Positions 26,211 through 35,200 of a DNA stretch of 56,855 nucleotides are shown here, piece after piece (position 1 is the first letter of the stretch; each line of letters begins with the position of its first letter). The stretch is taken from NCBI GenBank assembly GCA_029938605.1, contig JAOZUO010000037.1, positions 1 to 56,855 on the forward strand. Reading direction: 5' to 3'. The position numbers and the translations under genes were made by a program. The notes beneath the pieces were generated by a model that was not told where the DNA came from, made no database searches, and worked only from the letters and a program-made list of their open reading frames with translations. The DNA is from Deltaproteobacteria bacterium (GTDB lineage: Bacteria > Myxococcota_A > Polyangia > HGW-17 > JAJRWW01).

Positions 26211-28220
26211 ATGCGCCGTCAATTTCGTTTGTCTGTTGTTTGCCTGCTGGTTGCCTGGCCGCTTGTGGTTGCTTGTGGTGACAATGGCGAGACCAACGAC
26301 AACAATGACAACCAGAACCAGCTGAATCCTTCGGTATGTGGCAATGGCGAGGTGGAGGCGGGGGAAGTCTGCGATGACGGCTCCGCCAACTCCGATAGCG
26401 TGCCGGATGCCTGCCGTACGAGTTGTCGCGCTTCGTGGTGCGGCGATGGTGTGCTCGACAGCGACGAGCAGTGCGACGAGGGTGGCGCCAACAGCGACCT
26501 CGTGGTGGGCGCCTGCCGACGAACTTGCCAGAGCGCTGGCTGCGGCGACGGCGTGATTGACTACGGCGAGGAGTGCGACGACGCCAACCTAGACGACGCC
26601 GACGGCTGCGACGCCGACTGCACGGTCACCCTCTTCTGGCGTTGCGAGGACCAGCCCAGCCAGTGTTCCTGCGCGCCCTACCGCTCGGACGCGGACTGCT
26701 CCGCCTGCGTGGTATATGTGAGCCAGGACGCCACCGGGGTGGAGGACGGCCTGCACTGGTCGAGCGCCATTCGAACGGTGCAGCGGGGCATCGACACGGC
26801 GGTCCAGGCCGCGAGCGGCGACCATTGCGAGGTCTGGGTGAAGGCCGGGATGTACCAGATCTTCGTCGACCTTCCCGAGAACACCGTCCGTCTGGCCGAG
26901 GGCGTGGCCCTGTACGGCGGCTTCGACGGCACCGAGGCCGACCGCAGCCAGCGAGACTGGGAGACAAACCGCACCGTGCTCAACGGCGCTAGTGGTCCGC
27001 CAGGCTCCGCTGTGTACCACGTGGTCACCGCCGTGGGAGTACACGCGGGCACTCTCGATGGGTTCGTCATCGTCGGCGGGTGCGCCAACGGTGACGCGGT
27101 GCACGTCTACGGCGGCGGTATGCTAAACGTCGAGGCCTCCCCCACCGTGGCCAATTGCCTGTTCACCGTGACCCCCGAGACAGAGAGCATCGACTGCTCG
27201 ATCTACGGCGGCGGAATCTACAACTGGCTGTCGGATCCCACCATCGTAGCCACGACCTTCACCAACCTGGAGGCTCAGCGGGGCGGCGCCATCATGAACG
27301 AGCAGTCAGCGCCCCTCATCGAGGGTTGCGTGTTCGTGAAAAATGATGCTGAGGTGGGCGGCGCCATCTACAATCTCAACGCCGCACCCACCATCCGGCG
27401 CTGTGTGTTCGCCGGCAACACCGCCTCGACAAGGGGCGGCGCCATGCAGAGCAACAACTCCTCGCCCATCCTGCAGGCGAGCGTGTTCGCGGGGAACTGG
27501 GCGAGGGACTGGACCTCCTCAAATGCGTTCGGTGGAGCCCTCTGCAACTGGAGCTCGGACACGCTGCTGGACAACGTCACCTTCTACGGGAACGAGGGCG
27601 AAATCGGTGGGGCTTTGCGGACCCAGGGCTCCCCTGGCCCGACGCTGAACAACTGCGTGCTCTGGAACAACCACGGCCCAAGCGGCACGGGACAGGAGAT
27701 TTCCACGGGTGGAATGGGAACCACGGCGGCCGCGGTGACCTATAGCATCATCGACGGGTTCACCAACGACCCAGCGAACCACAACCATGGGCAGAATCCG
27801 GACTTCGTCGTCCTGCGAAACGACGGTCTCATCACAGACTCGGTTCACGACTCATTGGCCTACCTGGGGATCACCACCTTCACCCTCGACGGCAACCACT
27901 ACCAGCCCTCAGAGCTGGTGGGGCGGTTCCTCCGAACGAACATGTTCATGCCCATCCTGCTACCCATCGTGTCAAACACGGCGAACACCATTGTGACCTG
28001 GGGCTACGCGGGATACCACAACAGCGGTCAGTACCAGGTGGTCTCCCTGATGCCCGATACCGGTTCGCCCTGTATCGACGGCGGGTTCGGCGACACCAGC
28101 GCGCTGGGCGTCGACGCGGTAGGTGCCGCCTACGACGACTGCGGCCAGACCTCCACCAACGATGGCGGCGGCACGCCGGATTTCATCGACCGGGGCGCCT
28201 ACGAGCACATCTGTCCCTGA
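26211..28220 (+). CDS. DUF4215 / right-handed beta-helix lipoprotein
   Basis: Predicted 669-residue lipoprotein. The ATG at 26211 follows GGGAGAG and gives a signal ending in LVVAC; an Asn/Asp linker follows. Three DUF4215-type Cys modules come next (CGNGEVEAGEVCDDGSANSD, CGDGVLDSDEQCDEGG, CGDGVIDYGEECDD). The C-terminal ~480 residues are a parallel beta-helix with the Gly-Gly-Ala-Ile signature of chlamydial Pmp-like/right-handed beta-helix proteins (AQRGGAIMNEQSAPLIEGC, EVGGAIYNLNAAPTIRRC, TRGGAMQSNNSSPIL, GGALCNW, GGALRTQG). It shares the N-terminal module with the two proteins at 414-4942 but swaps the C-terminal domain. It is probably a surface adhesin or carbohydrate-binding protein. Confidence 0.85.
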   Translation: MRRQFRLSVVCLLVAWPLVVACGDNGETNDNNDNQNQLNPSVCGNGEVEAGEVCDDGSANSDSVPDACRTSCRASWCGDGVLDSDEQCDEGGANSDLVVGACRRTCQSAGCGDGVIDYGEECDDANLDDADGCDADCTVTLFWRCEDQPSQCSCAPYRSDADCSACVVYVSQDATGVEDGLHWSSAIRTVQRGIDTAVQAASGDHCEVWVKAGMYQIFVDLPENTVRLAEGVALYGGFDGTEADRSQRDWETNRTVLNGASGPPGSAVYHVVTAVGVHAGTLDGFVIVGGCANGDAVHVYGGGMLNVEASPTVANCLFTVTPETESIDCSIYGGGIYNWLSDPTIVATTFTNLEAQRGGAIMNEQSAPLIEGCVFVKNDAEVGGAIYNLNAAPTIRRCVFAGNTASTRGGAMQSNNSSPILQASVFAGNWARDWTSSNAFGGALCNWSSDTLLDNVTFYGNEGEIGGALRTQGSPGPTLNNCVLWNNHGPSGTGQEISTGGMGTTAAAVTYSIIDGFTNDPANHNHGQNPDFVVLRNDGLITDSVHDSLAYLGITTFTLDGNHYQPSELVGRFLRTNMFMPILLPIVSNTANTIVTWGYAGYHNSGQYQVVSLMPDTGSPCIDGGFGDTSALGVDAVGAAYDDCGQTSTNDGGGTPDFIDRGAYEHICP

Positions 28221-28274
28221 GTGGCAAGAGCCCCGGCGGTTGTGACAGGGACAGGGACGGGGACGAGCCGGCGG

Positions 28275-29483
28275 TTACACCAGCGCGTTGGCCACGGTCT
28301 GACCGAGGGTGAGGATCTTGAGCTTGTGTTTGTGGTGCTGGGCCAGGGCGCCCAGGGTGGATTGGCAGCTCAGGCAGCCGGTGACCACGATGTCGGCGCC
28401 GCTGCGCTTGATTTGATCGATCTTGAGGCCGCCCACCTGGTTGCGGACGTCGTGGGACTCGGGTACGCGATCCACACCCCCGCCCCCGCCGCAGCACAGG
28501 GACTCCATGCGGTTGGGTGAAAGCTCCACGAACTCGGACACCGCGGCGTTCATGATCACCCGCGGAGGGTCGAGCAGGTCGGCCTTGCGTCCCATGTTGC
28601 ACGGGTCGTGATAGGTGTGCAGACCCGGATTTTTGGACGGGTCCACTTTCAATGTGCCCGCCTCGATTCCCTGGGCCGCCAGCCGGCTGATGACCTCCAC
28701 CCGGAAGGGCAGGGGTCGGCCCAGCCACCGCTCGGCGTCGTAGGTGTAGCTCTTGTAGCCGTGTCCGCATTCGGTGACCACCAGGGTCTCGATGCCGAGC
28801 TTCTCGCCGGCCTCCACCACCTGGGACAGGATCTTCCGGGCCGCCTCGTCGTCTCCGGTGAAGTAGCCCCAGTTGGTCACATCGGAGCAGGCCGACGACA
28901 GGGTCCATGGCTCCCCCAGCAGGTGGAGGATCTTCAGGTTGGCCGAGAAGATGCCGGGGTTCACGGTGAGCTCCCGGGGGTTGGGCAGGTACAGGTACCG
29001 CGCGCCCGGCTGATCCATGGGGAAGGTGATACTGGGATCGTCCAGCTCCATGCCGAGCTCCTCGGCCATCCACTCGGCGTGCTCGATGTACTCCTCTTTG
29101 GGCACCTCCGAGACGCTGCCTGTTTCGAGCCGGGAGGTGATGCCCAGGGCCAGGGGTTTGGGGAGCTCACCCCGGGAGGACAGGACCCCGCGGGCGGCGC
29201 GCACCACCTCCTCCATGAGGATCCCCGTGGGGCAGTCGTGGGTGCAGCGGTTACACAGGGTACAGGTCCAGACGAAGCGTGAGGCCAGGGCGAGGTCGTC
29301 GAAGCCGTTGCGTACCAGGTGCAGAAACTTGCGTGGGTTCATTTCCGGCACGGACTCGCCCAGGGGACAGCGCGACAGGCAGGCGCCGCAGTCCTGGCAC
29401 TGGCCGAGATTGTTTCCACGGGGTTCGGCCGCTAGCCGGACAGACACTTCGGACGAGGTTTTCAGTGCGCGTGGATCGCTCAT
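28275..29483 (-). CDS. HdrD-like iron-sulfur oxidoreductase (4Fe-4S + CCG)
   Basis: A 402-residue protein that fuses an HdrC-like ferredoxin part to an HdrB-like CCG part, the HdrD/GlpC arrangement. N-terminal clusters: CQDCGACLSRCPLG and CTLCNRCTHDCPTG (two 4Fe-4S). The C-terminal half has DPCNMGRKAD...SLCCGGGGG...VTGCLSCQSTL, an intact cysteine-rich CCG motif. The first CCG copy is degenerate (SACSDVTNWG, TECGHGYKS), lacking the Cys-Cys pair. It should pass electrons to or from a disulfide or quinone partner. The start codon overlaps the stop of the upstream HdrA-MvhD gene (TAATG), so the two are translationally coupled and probably form one complex. Confidence 0.88.
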   Translation of the reverse strand: MSDPRALKTSSEVSVRLAAEPRGNNLGQCQDCGACLSRCPLGESVPEMNPRKFLHLVRNGFDDLALASRFVWTCTLCNRCTHDCPTGILMEEVVRAARGVLSSRGELPKPLALGITSRLETGSVSEVPKEEYIEHAEWMAEELGMELDDPSITFPMDQPGARYLYLPNPRELTVNPGIFSANLKILHLLGEPWTLSSACSDVTNWGYFTGDDEAARKILSQVVEAGEKLGIETLVVTECGHGYKSYTYDAERWLGRPLPFRVEVISRLAAQGIEAGTLKVDPSKNPGLHTYHDPCNMGRKADLLDPPRVIMNAAVSEFVELSPNRMESLCCGGGGGVDRVPESHDVRNQVGGLKIDQIKRSGADIVVTGCLSCQSTLGALAQHHKHKLKILTLGQTVANALV

Positions 29484-32020
29484 TACGCACCTCCCTTCAG
29501 GGGCGAAACAGCCAGGTCGTGGGCGACACGGCTCCCCTCCGCTGGTGCCACGGTCCAGTGCTCGAAGGCACCGGCGGGTAGGCCCACACGCTGGGCCGTG
29601 TCCGCCAGGATTTGTGCCCGCTCAGTGCAGTGGAGGTGGTTGTCGCCGTGGGCGCAGCTCTCGGCGTGACAGCTCAGCAGGATCACCCGCCGGGCGCCGG
29701 CCTGGAAGGCTCGCAGCATATCCAGCTCGGACACGGCGCCGCCGCAGGCCATCTCCACCACGGTGGCGTCTTTGGGCAGCTTCGTCCCTCCAAGGGCCGG
29801 GACGCCGGAGTTTTTGCAGGCGAACAAGACGGTCTGGCCATCGTCGACCCCTGGCGTGGGGATCGCTTCGGGCGTCAGCGTGATGGCTGATCCCGGGCAG
29901 GCGGCCACGCAGGCGCCGCACTGTTCACAGGCCGTGGCCGACACCAGCGGCGTGGACTCGGGCCGTGGGGTGATGGCAAAGTGGGGACAGACGCGCACGC
30001 AGGTGAGACAGTGGACGCAGTGGGCGCGGTCGATCTGTGCCGGCGCTTCCCGGGAAAATCGCAGGTCATCGGTGAGCTGCGCGTGCACCTGAGCGGCCAC
30101 GGAGGTCGCCTCCGCGCGAACCGTCGGACTGCCCGCCTCTTGACGGGCGTTGCCCAGCACCCAGATGCCCGGGCGCTCGGTGTGCATGGGGAAGAGGCGG
30201 ACGTTGCCACGCTGGGCGAGCCCCTCTCGATCCAGGCCCACTGAGCAGCGCTGGGCCAGGGTGCTCAGGGTGTCGTCTGCGCCCGGGTGGTCGGTCACCG
30301 CGACCATGTCCACCCGGAGCCGGAGGGGGATCTCGGGGGCAGCGGCGTCGGTGAGGAGCAGCGCGGCCTCGACTCCGGGCGCCTGGGTTGGCGAGGTGGA
30401 TTGCCGCAGGAACCGAACGCCGGCCCGGCGGGCGTCATCGTAGCGCTGTTGCCCGTGTAGGCCGGCCAGGGCCATGTGCTCGAACACCACCGTGACCTCG
30501 GACTGCTTCTCGATGACCGCCCGGGTGGCGGTGTCCAGGGCCGCTGCTGCCGTGGGGCGCCAGGCCGGGCCCGTGGGATCGAGGTGCAGGGCCACCCGTT
30601 GGGGTGGGGCGTCTCCCTCCTGGGCGTCTCCCTTGTGGGCGTCTCCCTTGTGGGCGTCTCCCTCCAGGGAGGCCGCGAAGTCAGTCATGGACTGGTGGGG
30701 CAGCGACGCCAAAGCCGGGGCGGGATCCGCGGTGAGCGCCAGGCCGGGGGCGAGGATCAGCGCGTCGGCCTCCACTTGGATTTTCGCAGGTCCGTCCGTG
30801 AGTTGGAGCCGGAACTCGCCGAGCTGGCCATCCACACTGGCGACGCTGTCGGCGAGCACCAGGTCGACTCCGGTCCCTTGGGGCCCGGGAGCGGCCCGGT
30901 CCAGCTGCACCAGGGTCACCGGAACCCCGGCGGCCGCCAGCGCCTCGGCGGCCACGTTGCCCTCGTCCCCCCGGCCGATGACGGCGGCTCGGCGGGTGCA
31001 GGGATTGGCGCCCTGCTCGAGCAGCAACCCGGCGGCGTTTTGCCCCGACAGGAGACTGGCCTCGATGAAGTTGGGTCCGGCGCAGGTGCCGGCCACGTAC
31101 ACCCCATCGGGTGCGCTGTCACCGTCTAGGAAACCTCCGATGGTGCGCGACACGCCCACAGACTCCGCCAGCACGTCCGCGCCGGGGGAGGGCACCATGC
31201 CCACCGCCAGCACCACGCCGTCAAAGGACTCGGCCGTCATGTTGCCGAGGTGGTCCTGGAACGCCAGCCGCAGCCCCCCGTCCTCGGCGAGCTGGACCTC
31301 GGCGGGAACGCCCTGGACGAAGCGGAGCTTCGGGGCGAGGTCGGCGAAGCGACTGCGGGCGGTCTTCCCGTAGATCTGCAGGTCCATGAAAAAGACGGTG
31401 ATCTCCCAGTCCGGGTGGCGGTGCAGCAGCGCCCGGGCCGCGCGCAGGGATCCCTGGCAGCAGACCTGGGAGCAGTAGCCCCGGCCCGCCTCGGGGTCCC
31501 TTGAGCCGATGCACTGCAAAAAGGCGAGCCGCTTGGTCTCGCCCCCGCCGAAGGGGAGCAGCGACAGGTCGTCGTCGCGCAGGGCTAGGTTAACGTCCAC
31601 GGTGGTGACCACCCCATCGAGCTCGCCGTAGCCCATGGGCCGTCCCTGCCGGGGATCGAAGGGCTCAAAGCCCGTGGCCAGAATGACCGTGTCCGCTTCC
31701 AGAGTTGCGTCCACTTCCCCTCCGCTCGCCGTGGCCTCGAGGGTCGCCCGGAAGGCGCCGCGGGTTCCGGTGACGCCGGTCACATCAGCGGTGATTCGGC
31801 GAATGGAGTCTGTCGATCCCACACCGGCCTGCACGTCGTGGAGTAGACAGAGGCCGCATCGCTGGCAGCGATCCGTGGCCAGGCAGCACCACTTGGAGGT
31901 CTGGCCTCCCGGTGCATCGCCGCGATCCACGATCACCACGGATCTCCCCCCTTGCGCCAGGGTCAACCCAGCGCTCAGGCCGGCCGCGCCCCCGCCGATG
32001 ATCAGGGTATCTGAGCTCAT
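29483..32020 (-). CDS. HdrA-like flavoprotein fused to MvhD-like domain
   Basis: An 845-residue HdrA-type protein. The N-terminus has the FAD loop LIIGGGAAGLSAGLTLA and the HdrA Cys cluster CCLATDRCQRCGLC. CIGSRDP...GYCSQVCC follows; a second flavin-fold part lies in the middle. Two ferredoxin clusters (CVHCLTCVRVCP, CEQCGACVAACP) precede a C-terminal MvhD-like [2Fe-2S] module (VLFACKNSG, VEMACGG, LSCHAESCAHGDNHLH). A five-residue repeat linker (GDAHK x2, GDAQE; 30607-30666) sits mid-protein. ATG 32020 has GAGGTGAT 7-9 bases upstream, better than the GTG six bases earlier. With the coupled HdrD-like partner it makes a compact two-gene electron-transfer module. Flavin-based bifurcation is plausible from the family but not shown. 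Confidence 0.87.
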   Translation of the reverse strand: MSSDTLIIGGGAAGLSAGLTLAQGGRSVVIVDRGDAPGGQTSKWCCLATDRCQRCGLCLLHDVQAGVGSTDSIRRITADVTGVTGTRGAFRATLEATASGGEVDATLEADTVILATGFEPFDPRQGRPMGYGELDGVVTTVDVNLALRDDDLSLLPFGGGETKRLAFLQCIGSRDPEAGRGYCSQVCCQGSLRAARALLHRHPDWEITVFFMDLQIYGKTARSRFADLAPKLRFVQGVPAEVQLAEDGGLRLAFQDHLGNMTAESFDGVVLAVGMVPSPGADVLAESVGVSRTIGGFLDGDSAPDGVYVAGTCAGPNFIEASLLSGQNAAGLLLEQGANPCTRRAAVIGRGDEGNVAAEALAAAGVPVTLVQLDRAAPGPQGTGVDLVLADSVASVDGQLGEFRLQLTDGPAKIQVEADALILAPGLALTADPAPALASLPHQSMTDFAASLEGDAHKGDAHKGDAQEGDAPPQRVALHLDPTGPAWRPTAAAALDTATRAVIEKQSEVTVVFEHMALAGLHGQQRYDDARRAGVRFLRQSTSPTQAPGVEAALLLTDAAAPEIPLRLRVDMVAVTDHPGADDTLSTLAQRCSVGLDREGLAQRGNVRLFPMHTERPGIWVLGNARQEAGSPTVRAEATSVAAQVHAQLTDDLRFSREAPAQIDRAHCVHCLTCVRVCPHFAITPRPESTPLVSATACEQCGACVAACPGSAITLTPEAIPTPGVDDGQTVLFACKNSGVPALGGTKLPKDATVVEMACGGAVSELDMLRAFQAGARRVILLSCHAESCAHGDNHLHCTERAQILADTAQRVGLPAGAFEHWTVAPAEGSRVAHDLAVSPLKGGA
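30607..30666. repeat. 15-bp tandem repeat inside the HdrA-MvhD gene
   Basis: Four copies of GGGCGTCTCCCTTGT (last bases vary) code on the minus strand for GDAHK/GDAQE-type five-residue units, between the central flavin part and the following domain. It probably forms a flexible charged linker. The 15-base unit keeps the frame when copy number changes. Confidence 0.8.
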
Positions 32021-32065
32021 GTTCACATCACCTCGTGTGGCTATCGGATTTTTCGCACCACGGAC

Positions 32066-32093
32066 ACATTAGCCCTGGGGGCGATTGCGTCAA
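32066..32093 (-). promoter_or_regulatory. Candidate sigma70 promoter for the HdrA/HdrD pair
   Basis: Minus-strand TTGACG (32093-32088) and TAATGT (32071-32066) have a 16-base spacer. A start near 32059 gives a ~39-base leader before ATG 32020. The -10 box is a weak match, but position and spacer agree with the better promoter at 9773-9800. Confidence 0.4.
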
Positions 32094-32101
32094 GGGGATG
32101 G

Positions 32102-32125
32102 GGGACGTACTTAAGGTATTAAGTT
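32102..32125. repeat. Solo copy of GGGACGTA-type terminal repeat
   Basis: GGGACGTACTTAAGG... matches 18 of 24 positions of the terminal repeat of the element at 52151-52472, including the GGGACGTA start and the TTAA core. It contains its own CTTAAG/TTAAG palindromic centre. No partner arm is present within the 200-bp spacer, so it is a relic or solo end. Confidence 0.4.
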
Positions 32126-32231
32126 TCGTTCGCAAGTGCCCGAAATTTCACACTATGGCAGCCACCGTGCCCCCACAATGTCGCGGCACCTTGCTCTCGA
32201 CTTGATCAGCCTGAGGTCAATTTGGGTCAGG

Positions 32232-35200
32232 TCACTCCAGCAGGGAGAGGATTTCATTCGTGTTCAGGAAGCGGTCCCCCGGATCCTTCGCCAGGCAGCG
32301 CCGCACGATCGCCTGAAGTCGCGCGGGCACATCGGTTCTCCAGTCGGTGAGGTCCGGCGTGTCTTCAAAGGTGTGGCTATAGGCGAGCGCCACGATGTTG
32401 CTGGCAGAAAAGACCTTGCGATTGGTGAGCATCTCGAAGACGACGCCACCGAGTGAATAGATGTCAGTGCGCGCGTCGACCGCTTCCCCCCGGAACTGCT
32501 CCGGGGCCATGTACTGCGGTGAGCCGATGAGGCATCCCGCCTCGGTGAGCTCGGTCCCTTCTCCGTCCTGTACCCGGGCGATGCCGAAGTCGACGATGAC
32601 GAGACGTCCGCCGGTCTCCAGGAAGATGTTCGCGGGTTTCAGGTCACGATGGATCACACCCACGGCGTGCGCGGCGCCCAGCCCCGCGCAGAGCTGCACC
32701 ATGAGCTCATGCACTTGCTCGAGGGCCAGTGGTCCTTCCCGCGCCAGCAGATCCTTCAACGTCTCCCCCTCCAGGTACTCCATGGACAGGAACTCGCATT
32801 CGTTCCATTCGCCGAGATCAAAGATCCGCGCCACGTTTCGATGAGTCACCAACCGCGCCAAACGCACCTCTCTGCGAAGACGCGCGGTCCTCTCAGGGGA
32901 GTTGTCTACAGTGGTCCACACCTTGAGCGCTACGTCGACGTCGAGCTTCTCGTCACGCGCCCGGAACACCCGGCCCATACCCCCCTCGCCCAATAGAGAG
33001 ATAATGCGATAGCGATCATCGAGTCTCATGCCCAAAGCGACCTCACGCGCCTCGCCGGTGGGGGTCGCCGCCGGAGCTACGCCCTCGGAGGACAGCTCCA
33101 TGGACATGGTGGGAAGCAGGGAGGCGTTCAGCACCGGGTTCACCTTCGGGTTTGTCTCCGGGTTCATAGCCACCGAGGACCCCGCAACGCCCCAGGCCAT
33201 GAGGCCGACGCCGCCGATACGCGCGATGGGCCCCAGCGATTCGCCGAGGGCTTCGTGGCCCAGGAGTCGATGGGTCGCCTCACTGTAGACGATGGACCCG
33301 GCCTTCGCCGCCGCGAGCAGCGCGTCGGCCTGGTCACACACCGCCCCGAGGGCGGCGTACTCCGCGCGCTGGCTCGAGCCGAAGGAGCCGACGGTGGCCA
33401 GACCCGAGGCGATGGCGATGACCGGCAACGGCGCGCTCGTCTCCGCCATCGTCATGCGCTCTGTGAGGTCCACCAGCTGGTCGAGCAACGCCTGCGCCAT
33501 GGTCAAGGCGCGGCGGGCGCCCTCCTCGGGCTCCGTCGCCTCCGGAGCCCCGAAGAATCCGTATACCCGGTCCCTCACGAATCTCTCCACGGTCGCGCCC
33601 TGGTCGAAGGCGGCGTCGACCACAATGGAAAGATGCGCAGACAGCATCGCGGCTACATCCTCCGGCTCCAAGGAGCGGACCACCGCGTCAAAGCCCCGCA
33701 GCTCCAATCGGAAGACGGTCAGACGGCAACGCTCCAGCCCCGGCAGCTGCCCCTTGTCCGCGATGGCCCGGGCCAGATGCGGCGGCAGATAGCGACCGAG
33801 CTCCCGCGCACGCTCGAGCGCCACTGACTGCTCGACGACGCGGCCCTCCAGCCGCTCGTTGGCTTCACGTAGCGCGAGCTCCAGGGAGCGCATCCGCACC
33901 AGGTTGTGTACGCGGGCGAGTAACTCACGGGGCTCGAAGGGCTTGCTCAGGTAGTCATCGGCGCCTCCCTCCAGCGCTCTCAGGCGTGAATCAGCGCCGG
34001 CCTTGGCTGTGAGCAGGATCACGGGGATGCTCGCCGTGGCCGGATCCGCACGGAGATGGCCGAGCATTTCGTAGCCGTCCATTCCGGGCATCATGATGTC
34101 GGAGATGATCACCGTAGGCACCACCTCTCGCGCCAGGGCAAGGCCGCTGCTTCCGTCGCCGGCCTCCTCAACGCGAAATTCGGCAGCGCAGATGTCGGCA
34201 ACCAGCGTACGCATATCCGCGTTGTCCTCGACCACGAGCAGCACGGGGGCTTCCGCCGACGCCGTCGGAGACGCCTCCGCCGACGCCGTCGGAGACGCTT
34301 CCGCCGATGCCGCCGGAGACGCTTCCGGAGGCGCGTCCGCCGACGGGACAGCGTCGTCGTCGAGGTCGGACGGCGCCTCCAGCCGTGGTTCGGCGGGGGA
34401 GGTGCCGATCTCGGCTTCCAGGGCCTTGACCGCGATCCGGGCGTGCGCTCCGGACACCTCCTGCCGCATCGACTCCGGAGCAGAGTGGACAGACGCCTCG
34501 GCTACCCTGGGCAGGCGCACGTAGAAGGTTGACCCGATCCCCTTCTCACTCTCCACATCCATGTGACCGCCGACCTCCTCCACCAGCTCCTTGGCGAGGG
34601 CGAGGCCGATTCCGCTCCCCTCGTAGCGGCGAGTAGCCTGATCGTCCAGCTGCCGAAACCGCTCAAAGACCCGGGTCAGGTCACCTTCGGTGATGCCGAT
34701 ACCGGTGTCCTTCACCGCCACCCGGATCCACGGGTCGTCGACGTCCAGTCGCACTACGATGGACCCGCCCGGATCGGTGAACTTGCACGCATTGGACAGG
34801 AGGTTGCAGATCACCTTGTCAAACCCGTCGGGGTCCACCATCGCCGGCGGCACCTCCTCGACGGCTCGCAAGGAGAGGGTCAGGCCCTTACTTCGGGCGA
34901 AGGGGTCGAAGCCCTCGACGATGGGCTCGAGCAGCTCCCGAAGGGTGTGGGGTTCGGGTTCGGTGGGCTTGCGGCCCGCCTCGAGGCGGGCGAAGTCCAG
35001 CAGCTGGTTGACCAGTCGGAGCAGTCGGTGTGCGTTGCGCTCGATCATGGTCAGCGTGTCGCCCGTAGCTGCGTCCGCCTGGGTCCGCAGCGCCTCCAGC
35101 GGCGCGAGGATCACCGTGAGCGGCGTGCGCAGCTCGTGAGAGACATTCTGGAAGAACAGCGTCTTCTGCCGGTCGAGCTCCTGGAGCTGCCCCAGCATGG

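Noticed and set aside
32157-32172. Plus-strand sigma54-like TGGCAGCCACCGTGC
   Set aside because: Spacing fits, but the -12 box is poor (GTGC) and no plus-strand gene follows before 36083.
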